Origin: Candidatus Omnitrophota bacterium
GTDB lineage: Bacteria; Ratteibacteria; UBA8468; B48-G9; DSTR01
Assembly: GCA_023818865.1 (NCBI GenBank)
Contig: JAMWDF010000100.1
Coordinates: 1-8,545, forward strand
Direction: 5' to 3'
DNA: 8,545 nucleotides
The notes under the pieces: generated by a model
Databases searched by the model: none
Told to the model about the DNA's origin: nothing
What the model saw: only the letters and a program-made list of their open reading frames with translations
Position numbers and translations under genes: made by a program
Shown here: positions 1-6,413 of the stretch, piece after piece
How the letters are laid out: every line of letters starts with the position of its first letter
How positions within the stretch are numbered: position 1 is the first letter of the stretch

Positions 1-1
1 A

Positions 2-811
2 GACAGTCATTGCTTAGCCATTGGTCTTAAACAGTGGGTTGGCCGCCAACTACCCTTTCGAAGAACCCTAGAAGATGTCCGGCAGAAAGGAGGGCTGGTA
101 TTCATTGCCCACCCTGATGGTCAGCACCGACTTTTTTTCAGGAAAGCAGACCACCGCTGGAAAAGGGTGGACATTTCCGGGTATGATGGGATAGAAGTCT
201 GGTCGCTTCTATTTGATTGGGCAAAACAAACAAATCCTTTTAATCTTCCTATCCGTTATTTCCGTTTCCCTGGCAATCTGAGTGGACCTTCTCCAGAGGC
301 TCTGAATCTCTGGGACAGGAAAGCCGCGAGAGAGCATGTGACTGGAGTGGCTGGGTTGGACATCCATTCCCTTCCTTGTCCATCTCTGGATATTGCCCGG
401 AAGTTCCGCTACCGAACCGCATTTCTAATTCTCCGTAACCACCTTCTGATAAACCAACCCCTTATCCGGCAAAGAGAGATTGACCGAGAGCTGATTCTGG
501 CAGCTCTAACCAGGGGAAGGCTTTTTTTTGCCCGGGATGACCTGAAAAAGAGCCAGGGTTTTTTCTTCGGGTGTGAAGATGGTCAGGTGATGATGGGTGA
601 ATGGACTGTTCCTGGGACCAGAGTCTTGATAAAGGTTCCTTTCCTTAGTTCAATTCGTTTGGTTTATAACGGAACTTTACTCCAGGAAAAGGAAAAGGTT
701 GAATGGCGCACCTGTCTGGAAAAACCAGGAGTTTACCGAGTAGAAGTATTTCTTGGCAAGCAACCCTGGATTTTTTCTAATCACATTTATGTTAGTGACA
801 AGAAATGTTAG
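2..811 (+). CDS. PHP-domain metallohydrolase, CehA-like, C-terminal part (5' end outside window)
   Basis: The reading frame is open from base 2, so the gene begins upstream of the window; 269 residues are visible. The GTG at 167 lies inside the domain and is not the start. Visible PHP-type metal-site motifs are IAHPDG (fragment residues 35-40), GYDGIEVWS (60-68) and GVAGLDIHS (115-123). The last corresponds to the G-x-D-x-H motif (D120, H122) that closes the metal site in CehA/McbA-type PHP proteins. Residues of about 170-265 look like the small all-beta domain usual at the C-terminus of this group, ending in PWIFSNHIYV. PHP proteins use two or three metal ions to hydrolyse phosphoesters or related bonds; the substrate here cannot be told. 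The N-terminal metal ligands, and any signal peptide, lie outside the window. Family assignment is fairly secure, specific function unknown. Confidence 0.82.
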   Translation, partial: DSHCLAIGLKQWVGRQLPFRRTLEDVRQKGGLVFIAHPDGQHRLFFRKADHRWKRVDISGYDGIEVWSLLFDWAKQTNPFNLPIRYFRFPGNLSGPSPEALNLWDRKAAREHVTGVAGLDIHSLPCPSLDIARKFRYRTAFLILRNHLLINQPLIRQREIDRELILAALTRGRLFFARDDLKKSQGFFFGCEDGQVMMGEWTVPGTRVLIKVPFLSSIRLVYNGTLLQEKEKVEWRTCLEKPGVYRVEVFLGKQPWIFSNHIYVSDKKC

Positions 812-832
812 AATATTTGTGGTGAATTAAAA

Positions 833-839
833 GGGGAGG
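833..839 (+). promoter_or_regulatory. Ribosome binding site of the YHS gene
   Basis: GGGGAGG lies five bases before the ATG at 845. It is a near-consensus Shine-Dalgarno and supports this very short frame as a real gene. Confidence 0.75.
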
Positions 840-844
840 CAAGG

Positions 845-1006
845 ATGCCAGTGAAGAAATATAAGGATGTGGTCTGCCGAAAATGGCTACCGAGGGGAAC
901 AAAAAATCTGGTGGAAAAAGACGGGCGAAAATTCTATTTTTGCAGCCCTGCCTGTAAAGAAAAGTTTGAGAAAGACAGTGAGAAGTATACCAAACTGGTT
1001 GGTTGA
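845..1006 (+). CDS. Small YHS-domain protein (53 aa)
   Basis: This 53-residue protein is essentially one YHS domain. It shows DVVCRKW (residues 8-14), then GRKFYFCSPACKEKF (27-41) and a closing KDSEKY (43-48), matching the family pattern of one Cys near the start, YFCS-x-xC in the middle and D-P-x-KY at the end. Cys11, Cys33 and Cys37 are candidate metal ligands. YHS domains are small metal-binding modules, often found with heavy-metal ATPases and reductases; a free-standing copy has no fixed role. The start is supported by a strong Shine-Dalgarno (GGGGAGG, 833-839) five bases upstream. Its stop codon overlaps the ATG of the exonuclease gene (TGATG), so the two are probably translationally coupled. 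The usual Gly-Met after the first Cys is Arg-Lys here, and Asp-Ser replaces Asp-Pro. The domain call is strong, the function open. Confidence 0.87.
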   Translation: MPVKKYKDVVCRKWLPRGTKNLVEKDGRKFYFCSPACKEKFEKDSEKYTKLVG

Positions 1007-1821
1007 TGAACCAGGTAGTCATTCCCGAAGTGGTAGCGCTGGATATAGAAACAACCGGGTTGGATGCGGAGAAAGGTGACCGCATCTGCGAGATTGCCTT
1101 ACTGAGGATTGCTGCCGGTCAGATCCAGCAAAAACTGGTAACCCTGGTTAACCCGGAAAGAGAGATTTCCTTCCCGGCCCATCTAGTCCACCGTATCACT
1201 CCGCAAATGGTAGAAAAAAGCCCCAGGTTCCGGGAAATCGCCCCTTTAGTGAGCAATTTTATCCAGGGTAAGACGCTATTGATTCACAATGCTGGTTTTG
1301 ATCTTACTTTCCTTAAAATCCAGATGGACCATTGTGGCCTTTCTTTTCCTGAGACTTCTCTGGTGGATACTCTCCAGGTAGCCAGACATTTTTTTAACTA
1401 TCCCAGCAATAACCTGTATGCTCTGGCAGAAAGATTACACATTCCTATTAACCTTGCTTGGAAACACCGGGCAGAACCAGACGCCTGGACGGCTTATGCT
1501 ATACTTGAGCACCTGTGGAAAGATCTCAGACGCAGCGGCATCCGCTGGGAAAACATTGTCTCCAGTACCAGAAGGGTGGACATTAGCCTAAAGGCACAGG
1601 AAATATTGCCAGAGATTCTTCTTCAGGCCCTGGGGAAAACCAAGAGGGTGGCTATCCGCTACATTGAGCGAGATAATCAGGTTATCACCCAGGAGATTGA
1701 ACCGATAGAAATTGTGCGAGAGGAGGGAGGCATTTACCTTCTTTCCCTCTGCCCAGATGGCCGTCAGGAAAAGAAATTCCGGCTTGATCACATTATGGAG
1801 GTGGTGGAAAATATACAGTAA
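1006..1821 (+). CDS. DEDDh 3'-5' exonuclease (DNA polymerase III epsilon-like) with C-terminal WYL-like module
   Basis: The protein has 271 residues from the ATG at 1006, chosen because it overlaps the preceding TGA; an in-frame TTG at 1003 is a less likely start. Residues of about 8-172 are an RNase T/epsilon-type exonuclease domain with all motifs intact: ALDIETTGL gives D13 and E15 (Exo I), IHNAGFDLTFL gives D99 (Exo II), and HRAEPDA gives H154 and D159 (Exo III epsilon). Such domains remove nucleotides from 3' ends using two metal ions. Residues of about 203-268 look like a WYL module: VAIRYI (215-220), a central EIEPIEI (230-236), YLLSLC (244-249) and KFRLDHI (257-263). WYL domains bind nucleic acid or nucleotides and usually act as sensors behind HTH domains. 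No polymerase, BRCT or UvrC-like domain is attached, so this is not a typical DnaQ. A role in DNA repair or oligonucleotide clearance is inferred. Confidence 0.88.
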   Translation: MNQVVIPEVVALDIETTGLDAEKGDRICEIALLRIAAGQIQQKLVTLVNPEREISFPAHLVHRITPQMVEKSPRFREIAPLVSNFIQGKTLLIHNAGFDLTFLKIQMDHCGLSFPETSLVDTLQVARHFFNYPSNNLYALAERLHIPINLAWKHRAEPDAWTAYAILEHLWKDLRRSGIRWENIVSSTRRVDISLKAQEILPEILLQALGKTKRVAIRYIERDNQVITQEIEPIEIVREEGGIYLLSLCPDGRQEKKFRLDHIMEVVENIQ

Positions 1822-1865
1822 GGCAGGTGACGCTTCTTCGGGAGAAACTTTGAGGTAAACTTAAG

Positions 1866-1871
1866 AAAGGA
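1866..1871 (+). promoter_or_regulatory. Shine-Dalgarno favouring a GTG start for the cold-shock gene
   Basis: AAAGGA directly abuts the ATG at 1872, too close for normal initiation, but stands at ideal spacing (six bases) from the in-frame GTG at 1878. The true start may therefore be 1878. Confidence 0.5.
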
Positions 1872-2195
1872 ATGAAAGTGGACAAGCAACCAGAGAGAAA
1901 AACGTCCAGTCTGAGAGAATGGATTAAGCGATTCTTTCATGGCGAAAAAACCTGTGATCAAGAAAAGAAGACTGTCCGGGAAACAGGATTGGTGAAATGG
2001 TTTAACAAAAGCAAAGGTTACGGCTTCATCGCCAGGAAAAATGGACCTGATGTCTTTGTCCATTGTTCCGCCATCCTCGGAGAAGATAATCAGCTGCTGG
2101 TTGAAGGGCAGGAAGTAGAATTTGAGGTAGTTAAAAGTCCCCGAGGGCTTCAAGCAAGAAATGTGAAAAAGATAAAATCTCAAATCGTTCACTGA
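1872..2195 (+). CDS. Cold-shock-domain nucleic-acid-binding protein with N-terminal extension
   Basis: Residues 38-101 form a cold-shock domain: TGLVKWFNKSKGYGFI contains the RNP1 strand (KGYGFI, 48-53), and VFVHCSAI (61-68) is RNP2, followed by the VEGQEVEFEVV strand. These OB-fold proteins bind single-stranded RNA or DNA and often act as RNA chaperones. Ordinary bacterial Csp proteins are near 65-75 residues; this one has about 107, the excess being a charged N-terminal stretch. Residues 13-22 (SLREWIKRFF) could form an amphipathic helix, so the extension may mediate a contact. The start is uncertain: AAAGGA (1866-1871) abuts the ATG at 1872 but sits six bases before an in-frame GTG at 1878, which would give 105 residues. 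It is probably cotranscribed with its neighbours. Family certain, extension unexplained. Confidence 0.92.
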   Translation: MKVDKQPERKTSSLREWIKRFFHGEKTCDQEKKTVRETGLVKWFNKSKGYGFIARKNGPDVFVHCSAILGEDNQLLVEGQEVEFEVVKSPRGLQARNVKKIKSQIVH

Positions 2196-2221
2196 TTTAC
2201 CGGGAAAGTTTCGGATGGCTT

Positions 2222-3874
2222 ATGAGAAAAAAGGTGGAGTTCTTGGTCATCTTGCTGTTGGGTGCTTTTTTTCTTCAGGCAGCCGATACCGACTGGTTAA
2301 AACTGGCAATCAAGGCTCATCAGGAAGGACTTTACAGCCTTTCCAATAGGCAGATTGACAAGTTCTTAAAGAGTAACCCGGAGAGTAAACAGCGGGATTA
2401 TGCCTACCTTCTTCGGGGGGTCAACCATATTCAGTTAAAGAATCTGGGAGAAGCTGAAAAATCTCTGGCTACTCTTATTTCTACTTTTCCGGAATCAAGT
2501 TTTCTCAAAGAGGCTTACTCTTACTTAATTCTTGTTCAGCTAAACCAAAGAAAAATTGAACCGGCTTTGACTGCTTATTCTCTTTTCAAGAAGAAATTCG
2601 GCCCTGAGGAAAAACTAAGTAGCCAATTAGCTCAGGCTTTTCTTTCCCAGGGAGCCAAACTCTTCAACCAGGGAAATTACCGAGCCAGCCAGGAAACCCT
2701 TGAGAAAATTTTGACTGAGTTCCCGGAAGCGCCGGAGTACGCTCCAGCCAGTTATTACCTCGGATTGATAGAGTTTCAGGAGAATCGTTTTCAGAAAGCT
2801 TCTGAATTATTCCATAAGGCTCTCAGTAAGGACATCAGCCAGGAATTTGTTGCGGATGTTTACTTTAAAATAGGTGACTGCTATCTCAATACTGGTCGGC
2901 TGGAGGAAGCAGCCGGTTATTATCGGAAGATACTATCTGATTTCCCTAATTCCTCGCTTACTTCCGCTGGGAGATTCAACCTGGCTGTGATTGCCAGGCG
3001 ACAGGGAGAATATACCCAGGCGCGTCAATGGCTGGAAGAAATCCTAAAGGGGAAAACCACCCGGAAGATGGCCGCAATGACTTTGATGGAATTGGGACGC
3101 CTGGCGGCCCTTGAAGATAACTGGACCCAGGCTGCCAGGCACTTTCTGGAAATAGTGGATAACTACCCAGAGAGTGAGCTTTTTCCGGAAGCATTTTTCC
3201 AGTTAGGCCTGGTAAACTTCAACCAGAATAATTGGAAAGGCGCTATTGATTACTTTCAGAGGTGCCTTAAGGAGACAAAAGATGAGTCGCTAAGGGTCCA
3301 GGCCTACTTCGGTTTAGGTTATACCTTTTATAAATCGGGGAAGATTACTGAAGCCGCAGATTACTGGAAATTTATTCTGGAGAAAAGACCGGAAAGTACC
3401 TTTGCCTCAGAAGTACTTTTCCTTCTCGGCAGAAGAAACTTTGAAAATGGTGACTATCAATTGGCTGAAACCTACCTCAAACCTTTACTGTCTACTTTCC
3501 CCGGAACCAATTTAGCCAAGTTGGGGTTGCCTCTGCTTATTGAAAGTCTGCTTCAACAGAAAAAGCTGGTGGAAGCAAAACAACTGGCGGAAAAGCATCT
3601 GGCTGGGATAAGGAATGATGAATCCAGGGTTCTTTTCGGCAAGGTGCTTTATCTTAACGGGGAGAAAGAAAGGGCAAGAAAGGTTCTCTTAGAAGTAAGT
3701 AAAGCCCAGCCTGCATTGAAAGCCGAAGCGCTTTTCTATCTTGGACAGATATATCTCACTGCCGGGAAGGAAGACGAGGCTCAAGATACTTTTTTAGAAA
3801 TTATCACCTCTTATCCTCAGGTAAACCCTTGGAGCCGTCTGGCCAGAGAGGCCCTGGGAAAAAATCCGGAATGA
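2222..3874 (+). CDS. Exported tetratricopeptide-repeat protein of the Ton operon
   Basis: This 550-residue protein begins with a Sec signal peptide (basic MRKK, hydrophobic 7-18, likely cleavage after Ala20 or Ala21, no lipobox Cys), so it should be a soluble periplasmic protein. The rest is a nearly unbroken array of about 13-14 TPR-like helical hairpins, each with a G/A-x(2)-Y/F pattern and a closing F-P-x-S/A. Examples are AYLLRGVNHIQLKNLGEAEK (61-80), VYFKIGDCYLNTGRLEEA (213-230), AFFQLGLVNFNQNNWKGA (324-341), AYFGLGYTFYKSGKITEA (361-378) and ALFYLGQIYLTAGKEDEA (503-520). TPR solenoids bind protein partners; no catalytic domain is seen. Its last codons overlap the barrel gene start (ATGA) and exbB-exbD-tonB follow, so a scaffold role in the Ton-linked envelope complex is inferred. 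It resembles YbgF/CpoB or BamD only in being TPR-made. The ATG at 2222 has a weak ribosome site. Confidence 0.87.
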   Translation: MRKKVEFLVILLLGAFFLQAADTDWLKLAIKAHQEGLYSLSNRQIDKFLKSNPESKQRDYAYLLRGVNHIQLKNLGEAEKSLATLISTFPESSFLKEAYSYLILVQLNQRKIEPALTAYSLFKKKFGPEEKLSSQLAQAFLSQGAKLFNQGNYRASQETLEKILTEFPEAPEYAPASYYLGLIEFQENRFQKASELFHKALSKDISQEFVADVYFKIGDCYLNTGRLEEAAGYYRKILSDFPNSSLTSAGRFNLAVIARRQGEYTQARQWLEEILKGKTTRKMAAMTLMELGRLAALEDNWTQAARHFLEIVDNYPESELFPEAFFQLGLVNFNQNNWKGAIDYFQRCLKETKDESLRVQAYFGLGYTFYKSGKITEAADYWKFILEKRPESTFASEVLFLLGRRNFENGDYQLAETYLKPLLSTFPGTNLAKLGLPLLIESLLQQKKLVEAKQLAEKHLAGIRNDESRVLFGKVLYLNGEKERARKVLLEVSKAQPALKAEALFYLGQIYLTAGKEDEAQDTFLEIITSYPQVNPWSRLAREALGKNPE

Positions 3875-5355
3875 AGACACAGAATCAGATTCTCAGAACA
3901 ACTGCTTGCCTAATTTTTTTCACCGCTTGGCTCTGGAGTGAAAATATTCAATTACCAGAAGAACACATTTTCGGTCAGGACCAAACGATCAGAAAAAGCG
4001 AAATACCTCTCCTTCCCGTACCGGAATTGGAAATAAAGTTTCCTCCGCTGCCTTTTCTGGCTTTGCCGGAAAGACCTTATTCTTCAGAACAGACAAGCCC
4101 AGAAACTAATATTCAACCCCAAGAAGAACATCTTCCCCCGGTATTCAGCTCGGAACGCTGGGTAAGAATCTCTGCCGGCTCTTATGACAGTTACGACCTT
4201 ACTTTTTCTTACCAGGACAAAACTAACCGCTGGTCTTTGGGGGGCACTTTAGCCAGCAGCGATGGGTGGAGAAAACACCAGAGGAATATTGCTTCCAGTC
4301 TTACCTGGTTTCTCCAGCCAGAAAAACCATCAGGCCGCTCATTTCACGGAGGGCTATTCATCACCCGGCAACAGTTGCCTGGGCCCTGGTGGGCTCCTTT
4401 GACCGACATCAGGGAAAGTCTTTTCTTCGCTGGGTTATACGAACAATTAGGGAAACTTTGGCCAGGGAGGTTAGCGATTGGGGAACGTTATTACCAAATT
4501 GATCATCTTGGAGTTAATTACCTCAGTTTTCAGCTAGTCTTTAACCGGAGTAATTGGGAATGGAAGAACGAACTGGACTGGCAGGAGATTTTTGGATACA
4601 ACCGCCAATTAGCGGCTGCCACTGGCTTTGTTTTCCAAGAAGAGAATGTCAATTTCGGGCTTACCTTCAAAGAAATTCAAGGCGGTGGTTTCCGGCTCTT
4701 GCCGGAAATCAGTTTCCTGCCTTTGCCCAATCTCAAATTGTCCCTTGAGAGTTCATATCGGATGACGGATTTCTGGAGGGAAAGTAGCGATTACGAGTAC
4801 CTGGAAATGAAGCCGGTATTGCTCAAGCCAGAGGAAAGATATCGGGCAAGCATTCACTATATTTATGACCGGCGAAACCTCTCCTGGACTCTGGGCCTGA
4901 GCCAAGACTGGTGGCCCTGTTTTTACACCCGGGCTGACCGGGATGGAAATTTCTTGTATGAACCGGTGCCAATAAAGAATCTTGGAGCGACTGAAGTAAG
5001 TTTTCAGGCTGATATTCCTCTTATTCCTGGTACTGACTTCTACTTGCGGATGAACCAGTTTTACCCGAACAAGCGAGTAGAATTCTTGCCAGAACGAGAA
5101 CTTCAGGCTGGACTTTCTTGGCAATATCACTCTCTAAGAGGAAATTTTAATCTGACCTACCAAGGACCAAGAAACTTCCCGGGGGAAACCTTAGGAGGAT
5201 ACACCCAGGGTAATTTTGGACTTTCCTGGCTCTTCAAACCGGAAATACTTTTTCTCTTCAGTGCGGAGAATCTTTTTGGTTCAAGACACCAGGCAGTTCC
5301 CGGCTATCCTGGCCGCGGTCGCTATTTTTCCGTCGGCTTTCAGAAAAATTTTTGA
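3871..5355 (+). CDS. Outer-membrane beta-barrel, TonB-dependent-receptor-like but without a plug domain
   Basis: I start it at the ATG at 3871, which overlaps the stop of the TPR gene (ATGA) and is followed at once by a signal peptide (hydrophobic 10-22, cleavage near Ser23); an upstream in-frame ATG at 3829 would bury that signal. The product has 494 residues. Residues of about 24-92 are a proline- and glutamate-rich arm; from about 96 to the end are alternating aromatic/hydrophobic strands typical of barrels, for example WVRISAGSYDSYDLTFSY (97-114) and FNLTYQ (426-431). The C-terminal stretch SAENLFGSRHQAV (464-476) with GRGRYFSVGF (481-490) and terminal Phe494 matches the last strands of TonB-dependent receptors. 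The roughly 130-residue plug expected ahead of such a barrel is absent. With exbB, exbD and tonB directly downstream, a Ton-energised or Ton-associated outer-membrane function is likely. The substrate is unknown. Confidence 0.8.
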   Translation: MKTQNQILRTTACLIFFTAWLWSENIQLPEEHIFGQDQTIRKSEIPLLPVPELEIKFPPLPFLALPERPYSSEQTSPETNIQPQEEHLPPVFSSERWVRISAGSYDSYDLTFSYQDKTNRWSLGGTLASSDGWRKHQRNIASSLTWFLQPEKPSGRSFHGGLFITRQQLPGPWWAPLTDIRESLFFAGLYEQLGKLWPGRLAIGERYYQIDHLGVNYLSFQLVFNRSNWEWKNELDWQEIFGYNRQLAAATGFVFQEENVNFGLTFKEIQGGGFRLLPEISFLPLPNLKLSLESSYRMTDFWRESSDYEYLEMKPVLLKPEERYRASIHYIYDRRNLSWTLGLSQDWWPCFYTRADRDGNFLYEPVPIKNLGATEVSFQADIPLIPGTDFYLRMNQFYPNKRVEFLPERELQAGLSWQYHSLRGNFNLTYQGPRNFPGETLGGYTQGNFGLSWLFKPEILFLFSAENLFGSRHQAVPGYPGRGRYFSVGFQKNF

Positions 5356-5364
5356 AGACAAATT

Positions 5365-5370
5365 AGGAGG
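5365..5370 (+). promoter_or_regulatory. Strong ribosome binding site of exbB
   Basis: A perfect AGGAGG stands five bases before the ATG at 5376, in the only real gap (20 bases) of the Ton operon. It predicts higher translation of ExbB than of its neighbours, in line with ExbB being the most abundant subunit of Ton complexes. Confidence 0.75.
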
Positions 5371-5375
5371 GCAAG

Positions 5376-6002
5376 ATGAATTTATGGCTTCTGGTAGTCA
5401 AAGGTGGGTTGATTATGATACCCATCATCCTCTGCGGCGCTCTCACCTTAGCAATCATTATTGACCGGGTTCTGGCTCTGAAACATGCAGCGATTGACAC
5501 AGAAAAATTTCTTTCCGAGATGGAGGCGCATCTTGGCCGCAGACAGATTAAGGAATGTATAGAGTTGTGTGACCGGTATGCTCAGCCCATTCCCCGGATT
5601 ATCAAAGCTGGTTTAATGAAGTCAGACCGCAGCCACGAAGAAATCAAAGAGACCATTCAGGACGCCGCTGCTCATGAAATCCCACTTTTAGAAAAATACC
5701 TCGGGATTTTGGCTTCGGTAGCCACAGTAGCGCCTCTTCTGGGTCTGCTGGGTACGGTGACCGGACTGATCAAGGCTTTCATGGTCATCCAGAGCCAGGG
5801 AGGTTTAGTCAATCCTGGGGACCTTGCCGGCGGTATCTGGGAGGCTTTAGTGACTACGGTCGGCGGTTTGGTGGTAGCTATCCCGGCTTATCTCGCTTAC
5901 AATTATTTTGTCAGTCGGATTAACTCTCTTGTTCTAGAAATGGAAAGAAGCGCCAGCCGAATCCTTGATATCATTTTCCTGTTGAAAACTCAGGAGGAAT
6001 AA
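5376..6002 (+). CDS. exbB: ExbB/TolQ-type proton channel subunit
   Basis: This 208-residue inner-membrane protein belongs to the MotA/TolQ/ExbB family. Three membrane segments are visible at about 10-34, 109-135 and 157-183, with a cytoplasmic domain between the first two. The signature APLLGLLGTVTGLI (119-132) and EALVTTVGGLVVAIPAYLAY (156-175) are both intact; E156 and T160/T161 correspond to the Glu and Thr that line the proton path in E. coli ExbB (Glu176, Thr181). A pentamer of ExbB surrounds ExbD and uses the proton-motive force to drive TonB. Length is near the family norm of 210-245. The gene abuts exbD: its TAA is directly followed by the exbD ATG. The linked TonB favours ExbB over TolQ. 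Confident. Confidence 0.95.
   Translation: MNLWLLVVKGGLIMIPIILCGALTLAIIIDRVLALKHAAIDTEKFLSEMEAHLGRRQIKECIELCDRYAQPIPRIIKAGLMKSDRSHEEIKETIQDAAAHEIPLLEKYLGILASVATVAPLLGLLGTVTGLIKAFMVIQSQGGLVNPGDLAGGIWEALVTTVGGLVVAIPAYLAYNYFVSRINSLVLEMERSASRILDIIFLLKTQEE
5992..5997 (+). promoter_or_regulatory. Ribosome binding site of exbD inside the end of exbB
   Basis: AGGAGG lies within the last codons of exbB, five bases before the exbD ATG at 6003, which itself follows the exbB TAA without a gap. This ties exbD translation to exbB. Confidence 0.7.
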
Positions 6003-6413
6003 ATGCAATTCAAGCGTCATTATTCCATCATCAAAGGCGAACTAAATATGGCGCCGCTGATTGATGTAGTTCTCCAGCAATTGATTTACTTTATGTTAAC
6101 CTCCAGTTTCATCATGCAACCCGGAATAAGAATCCACCTGCCCCAGGCCGCCACCACCGAAAGGATGGAAGAAAGGGAAGTGGTAGTTAGCGTTTCTGAA
6201 ACAGGTGGGATCTTTTTTGAGGAAAGACAGGTTAGCTGGGAGCAGTTAGAGCGCCTTTTTAAAGAGGAAGCAGCCGGTGGCCGGCAGGTCACCGTGATTA
6301 TCAAAGGAGATCAGCAGGCTAGGCATGGAGATGTTGTTTCAGTGATGGACCGTGCCCGGCTGGCAGGTTTGAACAAGATTGCCATTGCCACCATGCCGGA
6401 ACTGGAAAGATGA
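6003..6413 (+). CDS. exbD: ExbD/TolR-type biopolymer transport protein
   Basis: This 136-residue protein has the family architecture: a short cytoplasmic N-terminus, one membrane helix at about 17-38 and a periplasmic domain of about 100 residues. The helix signature MAPLIDVVLQQLIYFMLTSS (16-35) carries D21, equivalent to the essential protonatable Asp25 of E. coli ExbD. The periplasmic part shows the usual alternating strands (VVVSVSETGGIFF, then VTVIIKGD, 97-103) and the final IAIAT strand. An ExbD pair sits in the ExbB pore and couples proton flow to TonB. Gln26 takes a place where Leu is more common in relatives I recall, a small change within the pore helix. The stop overlaps the tonB start (ATGA), so the two are translationally coupled. 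Confidence 0.94.
   Translation: MQFKRHYSIIKGELNMAPLIDVVLQQLIYFMLTSSFIMQPGIRIHLPQAATTERMEEREVVVSVSETGGIFFEERQVSWEQLERLFKEEAAGGRQVTVIIKGDQQARHGDVVSVMDRARLAGLNKIAIATMPELER

Noticed and set aside
167..811. A GTG-started 214-residue frame as a complete gene.
   Set aside because: The same frame is open back to base 2 and the residues before the GTG contain the PHP motif IAHPDG; the GTG is an internal Val codon.
792..1085. Minus-strand frame of 97 residues.
   Set aside because: It is antisense to the YHS gene and the start of the exonuclease gene, with no recognisable domain; a shadow frame.
1831..1850. Small hairpin TTCT-TCGGG-AGAA after the exonuclease gene.
   Set aside because: Only a four-base stem and no T-run follows, so it is not a credible terminator.
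2149..2178. Possible promoter ahead of the TPR gene: TTCAAG, 18-base spacer, TAAAAT.
   Set aside because: The -10 matches well (five of six) but the -35 matches only three of six and both lie inside the cold-shock coding region; A-rich coding sequence gives such matches by chance.
1788..2192. Minus-strand frame of 134 residues.
   Set aside because: It exactly mirrors the cold-shock gene, whose domain is unmistakable on the + strand.
3829..3870. An upstream in-frame ATG for the barrel gene, adding 14 residues.
   Set aside because: It would put MEPSGQRGPGKKSG before the signal peptide and overlap the TPR gene by 46 bases; the ATG at 3871 gives a normal signal peptide and an ATGA overlap.
4753..5130. 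Minus-strand frame of 125 residues inside the barrel gene.
   Set aside because: No ribosome site or domain pattern; the + strand shows barrel strand periodicity through the same region.
5376..6413. TolQ/TolR identity for the ExbB/ExbD pair.
   Set aside because: The neighbouring transducer has a TonB C-terminal domain and no TolA, TolB or Pal gene is present, so ExbB/ExbD is the better reading.
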